Positions 10,785 to 20,246 of a stretch of 64,000 bases of DNA are shown in pieces. Source of the DNA: Rhynchopus euleeides (taxonomy: Eukaryota > Euglenozoa > Diplonemea > Diplonemida > Diplonemidae); NCBI GenBank assembly GCA_963210315.1, contig OY723240.1:1302001-1366000 (forward strand). Reading direction: 5' to 3'. The notes under the pieces were generated by a model. The model was not told the origin of the DNA and ran no database searches. It saw only the letters and a program-made list of their open reading frames with translations. The translations under genes were made by a program, and so were the position numbers. Numbering within the stretch: the first letter of the stretch is position 1; every line of letters starts with the position of its first letter.

Positions 10785-12598
10785 TTATTCCCGGTAATAT
10801 AGACCGAGGTCAAAATTGTGAGGAGCAACTTGGAGGCCTGTTGGGAGAGGGAAGGGTGTGTGGGAGAGGTGTCTCCCGATACTTTGCACCCCCAATCCTG
10901 CGACGCTGGGGCTACAGATGCTGATCATTTACCCTGGAGCTTCTCCTGGCAGATCCCTGGGGCCTCGGGCACTGCATTCTCGAGTATGTTGAGCAGACTG
11001 TGTGAGCGGCATCTTGTCTGTGTGCTCCTGACAACAAAAGTTGTCCTCGGTGGGCTTCTGTGCCCTGATTCTCGAGTGTGTCATGAAGTTGGGTGATATC
11101 TTCTGATGTGTGGGCCATGAGGGTACTTCCTCGTGCATTTCCTGACTGAGCACCGCCAGGAAATGGACGTTCTGCCCTTCTTGCAGCCTTCCCCGCCCAC
11201 AACAGCCACAGCTCACGATCTAGGCGACATTCCTGTGACAGGAAGGCCTGTTTGGTCAGAAACCAGCCATTTTTCGGTTTTTGGGGCCGAAAATGCAAAA
11301 AATTCCAAATTTTTGGAATTTTTTGGCATTTTTTTTGGGTGAAAATTTTGGGTGAAAATTTTCACTTTTTGGCCGGGAAAAATTTACTATATTTTCCCGG
11401 CGATTTTTAGCAGGGATTTCAGCCATTTACTATATTTTCCCGCTGAAAATCACTATATTTCCCGCCCAATATAGAAAATTTCCCGCTCCCTGCAAAATTT
11501 AGCTGAAAACCAGCCGGGAAAAAAATTTTCCAGCCCGGTAATAATATGACTGTACGATCCCGGCTCCTCACAATTTTGGCTGAGGTTCTATATTACCGGC
11601 AGGGGATAAGATAGGTCTGGTTTTCCGGTTTTCAAAACCAGGGTTTCCCGGTTCCCGGTTTTCTGGGAAAAAAAAAAAGGTCGATCTCATTTTTGGCGGT
11701 TTTTTTGTGACTTTGGGACAGTAAAACAGTCAGAAAAAACGCCATAAAAAATAGAAAGTGACCCCATCGTGATCCGCACAGAGCTCAAATAGTCCAAAGA
11801 AGGCAGAGAAGCGGAGAAGAAAAAATGGACCTAGCGGGTGGCCCGGTGGGTGGTGATGCCCTCGTCATGCAGGTCTCTTCTGTTTTGAAGGTGCACACAT
11901 GGTGGACTCCAGCCACCATGTCTAAGAGGGAGTCTAAGACTGCAGTCTGGAGGGCTGAGACGAGAACACGAACGACTTTCAAGCAGTCTTGAAGGTCGCC
12001 AAGCCTATTGGGGGCAACTAACAGATGAGATTTGTTTGTTGCCTGTCGTCACAGCTAGGTGCCCATCTCCTCGATAACGGAATGTGTGCAGAGATCTCGT
12101 GGACCCTTTGGCCATTCTGTCGTGCACCCACTCCACCCACAACGCACACCTGTCACGAGTGGTCACTCCCCCGTCCTCCTCCACCCTGAAGGTTGAATCC
12201 TCAAGGACCAGTGATCTCCTGCTGGCCGGGCTGCGATACAGCGAAGCCTTCCTACTTACAAGCGAATCCAGACTGTAGGGAACAGATGTTCACTACCGTG
12301 GCCTCCGGCGGCTGGGGGGCTCCGCCCCCCAGACCCCCCTGCGTAAAAACATTGCACCCAGACCGGTTTTTTGGTCGAGAGTCCAAACTTTCAAAGCAGC
12401 TGCTGCGCCTGCCCCACCAAGCAGCCTCAGTACGGCAGGACGCGCGCAGGCACCGGGCCCTCTCAGATTCTGGGAGGGTTTGCGCGGGTCGCGCGCGCCG
12501 AAGGCGCGCGCGAAAAATTTTCAAAACCAGAAAAACCGGAAAACAGCGCCAGAAAAAAAGTCTATCTTATACCCTGATTACCGGGAATAAAATAAGAA
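10784..12598. mobile_element. TIR element interrupted by a hAT insertion
   Basis: The left end (10784-10830) reads ATTTTATTCCCGGTAATATA and then TCAAAATTGTGAGGAGC. The same sequence occurs inverted on the right, at about 11565-11599, and resumes after the hAT element at 12577-12598. Removing the hAT element and one copy of ATTACCGG restores the right TIR. The interior (10830-11560) holds AT-rich blocks with repeated ACTATATTTCCCG motifs near 11390-11500 and no recognised protein. Confidence 0.65.
11600..12576. mobile_element. hAT element (copy 2, perfect 8-bp TSD)
   Basis: It begins CAGGGGATAAGATAGG and ends with the inverted counterpart CTATCTTATACCCTG. It is flanked by the exact duplication ATTACCGG at 11592-11599 and 12577-12584. 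Subterminal tracts repeat GGTTTTCCGG in inverted orientation, and a GCGCGCGCCGAAGGCGCGCG hairpin lies near 12495. One cassette motif is at 12288-12339. It is closely related to 42222-43169 (same ends, same first 280 bp, same last 120 bp). No intact transposase remains. Confidence 0.9.
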
Positions 12599-12653
12599 AA
12601 ACTGCATGATGTAACTTGCAAAAAAAATGCAACCGCACGGTGGACTCCAGCGG

Positions 12654-12800
12654 GGGTAGGGTAACCCTTTTCGGGAGTCTCAACTAGGGGGAGTCCAACT
12701 CCCGCTAGCGGGAGTCTATACTCCCGCTAGCGGGAGTCTGACTCCCCCTAGCGGGAGTCTTTTCACCTATTTTCACTCATTTTTCCCATGATACCTATGC
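12654..12800. promoter_or_regulatory. Left subterminal repeat block of the CACGGTGG element
   Basis: At least three palindromic units of the type CTCCCGCTAGCGGGAG occur between 12698 and 12760, plus variants containing CTAGGGGGAG. The last unit is followed by TTTTCACCTATTTTCA, and the same arrangement occurs inverted at 15970-16062. By analogy with other DNA transposons these are probable transposase-binding sites. Confidence 0.6.
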
Positions 12801-12891
12801 AATGTGGCACTCGTCACTGAAGTACAGCCACACACACACACACCAAACGGACGTTTCCACCCATCCCAGCTCGCAGACCTGATTCACAAAA

Positions 12892-13893
12892 ATGGGGAAG
12901 ACGACAACGAAGCCGGCAGTGAAGGTGGCAGCGAAGCCGGCGGCGAAGTCGAGTAAGAAGAAGAAGAGCGCAGAGAGTCCCGAGGCTGCGGAGGCGACGA
13001 ACATTGTGGCTGATTTTTGCACGGCCTTCCTCGTTAAAAAAGGGGGAAGTGTGCTGACACTGGGATCCATTAGAAGGCTCCTAGCAACGGTGTTGACCGG
13101 CAAGGAGATCAACAAGCACAGCCCCCAGGTGGCCAACGCCATCACCGCCGTATTCCCTGACATGGACAAGCTCGCTGTGAGGGAGGTCGAGATGATGCAG
13201 AAGGACGGCACCCTCCCCGCCACCTACAGGGTTGAGGTGAAGCGCGGGAAGGTGCAAGACACCAAGTTGGTGGGTGTCACCCTCAAGCCAAAGATGCCCT
13301 TGGCTTGGGCGGAGGAGGGCCACAAGAAGAATCCGCTGTACCAGCGGGTCCTTGCTGCGCTTGCCCCGGCCTACAAGGAGGTCGAGATGAACAACGTGTA
13401 CACTGCCGTGCAGCAGGAGGAGGATACTACGACGAAGAATGTGATGCAGCACTTCCCGGTGGTCACCCCGTTGCCTGGGGCAGCCAACGTGCATGTGGTG
13501 ATGCTCGAGGGGCTGTTGACCCGGGTTGAGTTTTCAGTGACAGGCCTGCAGGTGTCGCTGACGTGTCTTCGCGTGGTCCACGAGGGTTCGACAATCCCCA
13601 GCGGCACATACACCGCCACCTATTTCCTCCCCAGGAGCCCTGCCGATGGCGAGCCCATCACCTGCGAGCAGGTGGAGGGGCAGTTGGCCCTGTGGAAGGT
13701 CACCGTTCCTTTGGAACAGCCCCGCGCCACGGTGACCGGCTCAGGCCAGGCCAACACCTCCACCGTGGGGAGGTACAAGGACCTGCTGGGGATCGACCTC
13801 GCACAGCCTGAGGTCCCCGACACAGAGGAAGAAGCCCCTCCGAGCATCCCGCAGGCCATCACAGTGGAGGAGGACGACATGGACACCCTCTGA
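12892..13893 (+). CDS. ORF1 of the CACGGTGG element, lysine-rich N-terminus, unknown family
   Basis: The protein has 333 residues. I chose the ATG at 12892 because the damaged copy at 62649 begins with the same MGKTTTKPA and the upstream frame is not conserved. Residues 1-30 form a histone H1-like KP/AK-rich tail, ending in SKKKKS. Residues 38-125 look like a compact helical or winged-helix unit (FCTAFLVKKGGSVLTLGSIR, then TYRVEVKRGK). The middle (150-290) is mixed alpha/beta with beta-rich stretches, and the C-terminus is acidic (EEEAPP to EEDDMDTL). The basic tail suggests DNA or chromatin binding, which is an inference. It lies 203 bp upstream of ORF2 in the same orientation, inside the same TIRs. 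I do not recognise the family. Confidence 0.75.
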   Translation: MGKTTTKPAVKVAAKPAAKSSKKKKSAESPEAAEATNIVADFCTAFLVKKGGSVLTLGSIRRLLATVLTGKEINKHSPQVANAITAVFPDMDKLAVREVEMMQKDGTLPATYRVEVKRGKVQDTKLVGVTLKPKMPLAWAEEGHKKNPLYQRVLAALAPAYKEVEMNNVYTAVQQEEDTTTKNVMQHFPVVTPLPGAANVHVVMLEGLLTRVEFSVTGLQVSLTCLRVVHEGSTIPSGTYTATYFLPRSPADGEPITCEQVEGQLALWKVTVPLEQPRATVTGSGQANTSTVGRYKDLLGIDLAQPEVPDTEEEAPPSIPQAITVEEDDMDTL

Positions 13894-14096
13894 GGGAAGC
13901 TGGCTGTGCATCAGCCTGCGGAAGTTGAATGATCAGACTGTCATGGAAGCCACAAACCCCACACTCCAAAACATCGACAGTTTTTTCGCTTGGCTACATC
14001 TGACGTGGTGTGTGTGTTGCAACCTTATTCGGCTCCACTCACACTCGCTCTCACAGGTGTCACAGGGGGTATTTTCAAGACCCATGCCATCGAACC

Positions 14097-15857
14097 ATGT
14101 CGAATGCAAATGAAGCGAAGAGTGTCGGGGAGACTCTTGCTGCCAACCGGCATGCCCTTCGGATGTCTCAACGGACACTCGCCAAGGTCAACCAGCTTCA
14201 TAAGGAGCGTGTTGGTGAGAACCTGGGTGTGTCACGAAAGCGACTCCGCGAAATGGAGAAGCCTGCCTGCGAACGTGTTGAATGGCGCCTTTCCCGTGGT
14301 TTGCTCGGGGCATTTGAGTTCCTCGAAGAAGAGGCGGGAGAATCATCGACAATGCAGTGTAGCGTGCCACTTCTCGGCGTCATGTACACGGACGGATACA
14401 CGCCACGTAATTCATTACGTTCCGATACCGCACGTGTCCGTCTGTCTCTCGGGGTCATCAATCCCGAAAACACGATGACTGCGCCGGGTATTACTTTCTC
14501 AGACCTTCCGAAAGGTGATCACAAGCTGTTCCAAAAGCACGCGTTGCTGCAACAGATCATGAGGCTGCACAAAGCGAAAATCTTCCGAGGGGTGCATGTC
14601 GCGAGTGTGTCCATAGCAAGAATAACCGCCGACCATGCTGAGCAGTGGGCAACAATGAGGCGATGCGGGGGGCGAGGGCACCGATGCTCACTGTGCGACA
14701 TCCCAGAAGAACGCTGGTATCAACAGGTGCATCGATACCCGCACCTGACTCTCTCTGAGATGAAAGAGGCTGGCTACCCCTCCCTCTTGGCAGGTGTGCT
14801 TCCCAATACCCGCTACGTCACCCCAGCACTCCATGACTGCAAGGGGCTCGCCATGCGGCTGATCAGGGTACTGGATGAGACAACAAAAAAAATATTCGAC
14901 AAGACCTGTACAAACCTTGCACTGAATGTGTCGCAGAATGGGACAGGTGCTCAGTTCCGGAAGGTCGTGCTTGCCATGTCACAGGACACCACCTACAAGG
15001 GCTTGTTCCGCTACCTCTTTGTCTCCCTTGCAGACCTCATGCATTTCCGGTATGCAGACATCCCCTGGCGCTTCTGGGGATGCAAGGATGAGTCAGCCCG
15101 GATTCCCTTCTTGCGTGCTCGGATCTCAGGGCATATATTTCACTGGTTGATGGAGCATGCCGAAAAGGGATCAACGCGCAATGCCTACGTACACAGTCTC
15201 CATCATTGGTGGGCTCCAGAAGATGCAGTGCCTCTGCAGAACAACGACGAATTTGAAGAAGCAGAGAACGGACATCGCAAGAAAGATGCCGTTACAATCG
15301 CCAGCTCCGCAACTTACGAGAGAGATCTTGCAATGGCAGAAGAGAAGCGGCGCGAATCGGGCATGCCTTGGAAGGTTGCGCACCTGTCGCAGGACGGGAT
15401 CCTCGGGTATAGAGAAGTCATTCTGTGTCCGTGTCTGCACACCCGACACGCTCATAGATTGGCTGTGTATGTTCTTTGCACACAGTTGACACAGCTGCAG
15501 AAGGGGTTTGTGCACTGCAACACACAGGACTTCGTTGAACCCAGCAGCGCGCCCTACTTCCTGTTCCGGTTCCCCGAAGGACACCGCAAATTATCGCTCT
15601 GCTTGTGCAAAATGCCAATCCCGCTGGGGGCGACTTTCACACCATTCGTGTCATCCGAGGCGACTTTGAGCACGCTTGACCAACGCGCACAGCAGGAGGG
15701 GGATGACAGTTCTGACGAAGAAGATGAGGAAAGCCTGCAGGATGGTTTGTCTTGCCCAAGGTGTAACACAACTACGACAGGCGACGGCCGCACTTTGACA
15801 CCTCAAATTCTAACCGCTCACCTCCGCAGGTGCAGCCGCTACCAGGAGGATAGGTAG
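14097..15857 (+). CDS. ORF2 of the CACGGTGG element, candidate transposase of unknown family
   Basis: The protein has 586 residues from the ATG at 14097 (MSNANEAKSV). An earlier in-frame ATG at 14010 would add 29 His/Cys-rich residues and is less likely. Residues 1-60 are basic and helical, with an HTH-like look (LRMSQRTLAKVNQLHKERV). A Cys-rich knot, CGGRGHRCSLCD, is near residue 190. A conserved-looking core includes HFRYADIPWRFWGCKDES and HSLHHWWAPEDAVPL, with acidic residues that could be catalytic. An acidic linker (DDSSDEEDEE) precedes a C-terminal CPRCN...HLRRC zinc-finger-like motif. Being the larger protein within perfect TIRs, it is the best transposase candidate, but I cannot assign a DDE triad. 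Part of it recurs almost unchanged at 63281-64000. Confidence 0.72.
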   Translation: MSNANEAKSVGETLAANRHALRMSQRTLAKVNQLHKERVGENLGVSRKRLREMEKPACERVEWRLSRGLLGAFEFLEEEAGESSTMQCSVPLLGVMYTDGYTPRNSLRSDTARVRLSLGVINPENTMTAPGITFSDLPKGDHKLFQKHALLQQIMRLHKAKIFRGVHVASVSIARITADHAEQWATMRRCGGRGHRCSLCDIPEERWYQQVHRYPHLTLSEMKEAGYPSLLAGVLPNTRYVTPALHDCKGLAMRLIRVLDETTKKIFDKTCTNLALNVSQNGTGAQFRKVVLAMSQDTTYKGLFRYLFVSLADLMHFRYADIPWRFWGCKDESARIPFLRARISGHIFHWLMEHAEKGSTRNAYVHSLHHWWAPEDAVPLQNNDEFEEAENGHRKKDAVTIASSATYERDLAMAEEKRRESGMPWKVAHLSQDGILGYREVILCPCLHTRHAHRLAVYVLCTQLTQLQKGFVHCNTQDFVEPSSAPYFLFRFPEGHRKLSLCLCKMPIPLGATFTPFVSSEATLSTLDQRAQQEGDDSSDEEDEESLQDGLSCPRCNTTTTGDGRTLTPQILTAHLRRCSRYQEDR

Positions 15858-16080
15858 GTAGTCCAGAGTCCGGGGAAACTGACAGAAGCAAAACAAGCCC
15901 CTCCCCATCCCTCTTCCACCTTCCCCCCGCATGATTTTACCCCCCACGCCAGTAGACTGTAACTATATCATGGGAAAAATGGATGAAAATAGGTGAAAAG
16001 ACTCCCGCTAGCGGGAGTCTTTGACACCCTCTCAGACTCCCGCTCCCAGACTCCCGCTAGGGCCGCTGGAGTCCACCGTG

Positions 16081-16740
16081 CGGGTGAATCAAAAGAGGAG
16101 AGAAGACCAGCGATAGTTGGTGTTCTTCGAAGCCCCCCCCTCTCCCCCCCCCCCCCCTCCCCCAACCCAGCCCGGAAAACCTGGGACGGTTTCAAGGATA
16201 AAAGGAAGGCGACCTAATGACCCCCTCTCCTGGAGGGGAGTTGGTCAAAAATAGAACCGTTCAAATCGTTCGATACGACCCGACCTTCGCATGGAAAACA
16301 GTCATACACACACACACACACGCCACAGTTCAGCAGCAGAGCCGTGCCCCAGCCTGCATTTCTTTTGTTTGTCTTGATGTGCCACAAGGATCCTGCTCAA
16401 AAATACAACACAGACTGGGGGGGAGGGAGGGGTATGGGGCGGGGCGGCGGGGACAGGTGACATTCGTTCTAATCAATGATGGAGTGGAAACAAAACTTTT
16501 GCCAGGTTGTCATCTATTTTGTTGGGGGGGGGGGGGGGGGGGTAGGCCCCCAGATGTCCTTGAGAAAAACTGTAATTTTTTTGAAATATCCAGGTCTGGA
16601 GGTCAACAGTGCCAACCCACCCCCAAACCCACTCCGGATATGAATTTCCGGAGGTTTTTACCCACTTTTGGGCCCACCAACCCTCATTTTTGGCCATTTT
16701 TTGGCATTTTTCTCGCTTTTCTGGGGTGAGTCCTGTGCAA
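16081..16740. other. Low-complexity intergenic stretch
   Basis: It holds a C-rich block at 16130-16165, a CA microsatellite at 16306-16320 and a G-run at 16524-16542. No gene or element end was recognised. Confidence 0.4.
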
Positions 16741-16741
16741 G

Positions 16742-17800
16742 GTGGTTGCAGGGTCATTTTTGGGTAAAAATGTGCATTTTCACGCACTTCTACTGGTCCT
16801 CGAGGCCCTGGATGGTATACAATGTACCCCAGGGATGCCTAGGGTACATTTTTCACCCGAAAACCACCCAACATGGGGTCTAGTCGCCCAAATTTTATCA
16901 TTTTTTCGTAAAATTGGGACATTAACCCCACATGGGCGAAACCCCCATTTTTCACAGTTTTTTTCAAAATATCGGACCGAATTTGAGCAATTCGGTGGAG
17001 AAAACCTGTTCCGACAGGCCCATACACCCCTTTTAGGGCATTCCCAGTGGTTTCTGGGTGGTTATAGGGTTATAGGGTGCCAACAACATGGCTGCAGGAT
17101 GTGTGCAGGGTCCTCCAACATCGTTGCAGGGTCCTTTTTTTGGGTAAAAAAAAGGCATTTTCACACACTTCTACTGGTCCTAGAGGCCCTGGAGGGTATA
17201 CAATGTACCCCAGGGATGTCTAGGGTACGTTTTTCACCCGAAAACCACCCAAAATGGGGTCTAGTCGCCCCGATTTTGTCATTTTTTCATAAAAATTAGG
17301 ACTTTTACCACACACGGGCAAATTCCCCGCTCTTCACAGTTTTTTCAAATTCTCGGACCGAATTTGGGCAACTCGGTGTAGAAAACCTGTTCCGACAGGC
17401 CCATACACCCCTTATAGGGCAGGCTCGGTGGTTTCTGGGTGGTTATTGGATTATAGTGTGCCTGCAACATGGTTGCAGGATGTGTGCAGGGTGTGTGCAG
17501 GGTGGTTGCAGGGTCCTTTTTTTGGGTAAAAAAACACATTTTCACGTGATTCTACTGGTCCTAGAGGCCCTGGAGGGTATACAATGTACCCCAGGGATGT
17601 CTAGGGTACGTTTTTCACCCGAAAACTACCCAAAATGGGGTCTAGTTGCCCCGATTTTGTCATTTTTTCATGAAAATCGGGATTTTGCCCATAATGGGCG
17701 AAACCCCCTTTTTTCACCGATTTTTAAAAAATTCGGGCCGAAAATGGGCGACTAAGTGTGAAAAACCGGTTTCATTGGGTCCCCAGACATATTTTTGAGG
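16742..17800 (+). repeat. Tandem repeat, about 380 bp, three copies
   Basis: The marker CTACTGGTCCT recurs at about 16790, 17171 and 17551, giving spacings near 380 bp. Each copy carries TATACAATGTACCCCAGGGA, TTTCACCCGAAAAC and a GGTTGCAGGGT start. The copies differ by scattered substitutions and the third is incomplete. There is no protein coding signal. The copies end close to the hAT element at 17842. Confidence 0.8.
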
Positions 17801-17841
17801 CGGGTACACCCATTTTAGGTGCCAATAACCCTTGTTTGGGG

Positions 17842-19022
17842 CAGGCCTGGGCGGGGAACGAGCCCTTTTTCCAGGTTTTTTGGGTCGGGGAACCAGGTTT
17901 TTTCTAAGAATTTTTACAAGGGAATTTTTGCTCGCCCCCCCACAGTTTCCAGGCGCGTGCCCGTCAGGCGGGACTTTTTCTCTGATTTCTCTCCGCGTCA
18001 TCATTGACAGCTCTCGAGTGATGCCCAGAGATGCTTGCGGCAGAGAGTGCCCCTCATGCGCGTTACAGCTGAAAATGAATGAGGATCGTCTGGCACTCGT
18101 TCTCATCGGGGGTTGTGCTCCGCAGGGACTCAATACACCTTGGCACTCTCGCAGGGCTGGACATGCCAGCAGCTGGAGGACAGTTACAAAGCTGCCCCCG
18201 ACGCCACCCACCTGCTGGCCCCTTCAGGTCTGAAAGCCCAAAAGCTCCCGGGGATTTTGCAGTGGTGCGCACCATATTCAGCGCAGGGTGATCTCTCCGA
18301 TTTTCCAAAACTGCTGGTTTACGGGTTTGGGGAACGGTCGTCGGCAGACCGTTGAAATGCCCGTGTTAGCAAGGCACACTCACGTTTCAGGTAGCGTGTC
18401 GCGTGTCACGCATGTCGCGAACGCGGCAAGTGTACCTCCCAGGTGGGGAAGCCCGACCTCCTGTCCGATGTCAGTCAGGCTTCGAAGAAGCGCTTCATGG
18501 ATGCGGCGCTGACCCGGGGAAGTGAGATAGATGGACGGGCACACGCTACATGGGGGGTCTGGGGGGCGTGAGCCCCCCAGCCGCCGGAGGCCACGGTAGC
18601 GAACATCTGTTCGTGTGGGCGTACAGATTCTGTGCGAGTTGGCTGCGTCCTCAGAGGCGACTGGAGTGGTTGGACCCCGACTTGATGGGATTCGAAGGAC
18701 TTGAGTACGAGACGTACGCCACAGGGGGGTCTGGGGGGCGGAGCCCCCCAGCCGCCGGAGGCCACGGTAGTGAACGTCTGGCTCTCCAGTTGGCCAGCAA
18801 GGCGAACGGTACGTGGGACAGACTTCCCTTCCATCCTTGTGCACGCCCTGTCGACTGGGGAAAACTTAGAAAAAGTTTTTTCCTCTGCGAAACAACCTTA
18901 GAAAAAAATTCCCCTAACAAAATTCTTAGAAAAAAACTTTTTTTCCCCTTACAAAAATTCTTAGAAAAAAAGTTCAGAATCCTGAAAGTGGGGAACAAGC
19001 CCCCCAGTTAGGAACAGCCCTG
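17842..19022. mobile_element. hAT-type element (copy 3, perfect 8-bp TSD)
   Basis: The ends are CAGGCCTGGGCGGGGAACGA and, in reverse complement, CAGGGCTGTTCC. They are flanked by the exact duplication GTTTGGGG at 17834-17841 and 19023-19030. Near both ends are TTCTAAGAATTTTT-type inverted motifs. Two cassette motifs are at 18552-18603 and 18724-18776. An inverted, closely related copy lies at 53276-54478. The interior 17990-18540 is GC-balanced and conserved between the copies but holds only short, shifted frames, so it may be a decayed transposase or captured sequence. Confidence 0.9.
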
Positions 19023-19094
19023 GTTTGGGGTCGGAAAAATTTTTATTACAATTTTTTCAAGTACATCTGGTCCCCTAGGGGGGGGGGGGGGGGG

Positions 19095-20246
19095 TTAGGG
19101 GGGGTCAAATGCCACCCTTTTACGTGGACAAACACGATTTTTCAAAAAACCGGCGCAGAGGCCCCAAAGCCCCCGTAAACCCTCCAAACCCCCCCAGATC
19201 GGTCCGGAAACCCATCGAACCCCACTTTTCCACCATTCCGGGCACCTCAGGTGCCCGAATTGGGGTACCTAAATTTTGTGCCACCGTTTGGTACCGTACA
19301 GTGCCACTGTGTGGGAGGTTGGAAAAGAAAATGCCCCAACACACCACATCTGAGGGTTGCAATGCATGTTGCTTGCCAACCACGTCATCCGGTGGGTGTC
19401 AGGCGCTATGTAGGTGGCATTAGCCAGGTCTTCGATGTGTTCTGGCTTGTATATATACCTCCCTGCCTGCGGCACAGGCACTGCCTTTGTCCCCCACACC
19501 AGCCACAGAGAGCGTATTGTACTCGGTCCACGGTTGCTGATTCATTGTGATGCGTTGTATCCTCGAGTGAACGTCACACACTAGTGGCACCACCACCCGC
19601 CATCCGAGAGCTGTATTGACTTTGCGCGCTTCCGTTGTATTCACCTCGCCACGCATATTGCACCGTTCAGTACCAGTGCTCTTGGGCCAGGCAAAGTAGA
19701 CCGCAGCAACTACCAATTCTGGCACAATGGGTACCACGACAGCGCACTTCATGTGTTCCCGGAATGTACAGCTCGTGTTGCAACAGTCGTTGTCAACACA
19801 TCCCGGTTGTGGAGCACTGCTGCACAGGAATCACACGACCATCTGGACTGTTCCGTACCTACAGGCAGCCTCCCGGTGCATGGTGGCAGGGAGGTATATA
19901 TACAAGCCAGAACACATCGAAGACCTGGCTAATGCCACCTACATAGCGCCTGACACCCACCGGATGACGTGGTTGGCAAGCAACATGCATTGCAACCCTC
20001 AGATGTGGTGTGTTGGGGCATTTTCTTTTCCAACCTCCCACACAGTGGCACTGTACGGTACCAAACGGTGGCACAAAATTTAGGTACCCCAATTCGGGCA
20101 CCTGAGGTGCCCGGAATGGTGGAAAAGTGGGGTTCGATGGGTTTCCGGACCGATCTGGGGGGGTTTGGAGGGTTTACGGGGGCTTTGGGGCCTCTGCGCC
20201 GGTTTTTTGAAAAATCGTGTTTGTCACCCCCATTTGACCCCCCCTA
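19095..20246. mobile_element. Foldback element with 360-bp arms (copy 1)
   Basis: Two arms of about 360 bp (19104-19465 and 19886-20240) are almost perfect inverted copies. They begin GGTCAAATG and reach GGCTTGTATATATACCTCCC at the inner end. The outer ends differ slightly: the left arm has CACCCTTTTACGTGGACAAA, the right arm lacks it. The roughly 420-bp centre is single-copy within the element. The left side abuts a run of about 18 G and the right side a run of about 10 G. A second copy lies at 39956-41107 and a single arm at 36147-36504. Confidence 0.82.
19420..19752 (-). CDS. Short conserved frame in the foldback element centre
   Basis: This frame of about 110 codons contains VPIVPELVVAAVYFAWP, TGTERCNMRGEVN and GWRVVVPLVCDVHSRIQRI. 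Nearly the same frame is kept in the second element (40476-40814, opposite orientation) with a handful of substitutions. It is too short for a transposase and I do not recognise a family. It could be a degenerate fragment of the autonomous element or a captured host piece. Confidence 0.35.
   Translation of the reverse strand: MKCAVVVPIVPELVVAAVYFAWPKSTGTERCNMRGEVNTTEARKVNTALGWRVVVPLVCDVHSRIQRITMNQQPWTEYNTLSVAGVGDKGSACAAGREVYIQARTHRRPG

Larger units (their letters stand above)
12636..16080. mobile_element. Complete two-gene DNA transposon with CACGGTGG ends
   Basis: Perfect 18-bp terminal inverted repeats, CACGGTGGACTCCAGCGG, lie at 12636-12653 and, inverted, at 16063-16080. A 2-bp CG is present on both outer sides, which may be the target duplication or an extension of the TIR. 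Inside each end lie several copies of ACTCCCGCTAGCGGGAGT, followed by an inverted match ending TTTTTCCCATGATA. Two open frames on the plus strand, 12892-13893 and 14097-15857, fill the interior. CACxx ends plus dense subterminal repeats recall CACTA/EnSpm elements. Neither protein resembles a CACTA transposase that I know, so the superfamily is left open. Damaged relatives start at 62376 and 63179. Confidence 0.85.
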
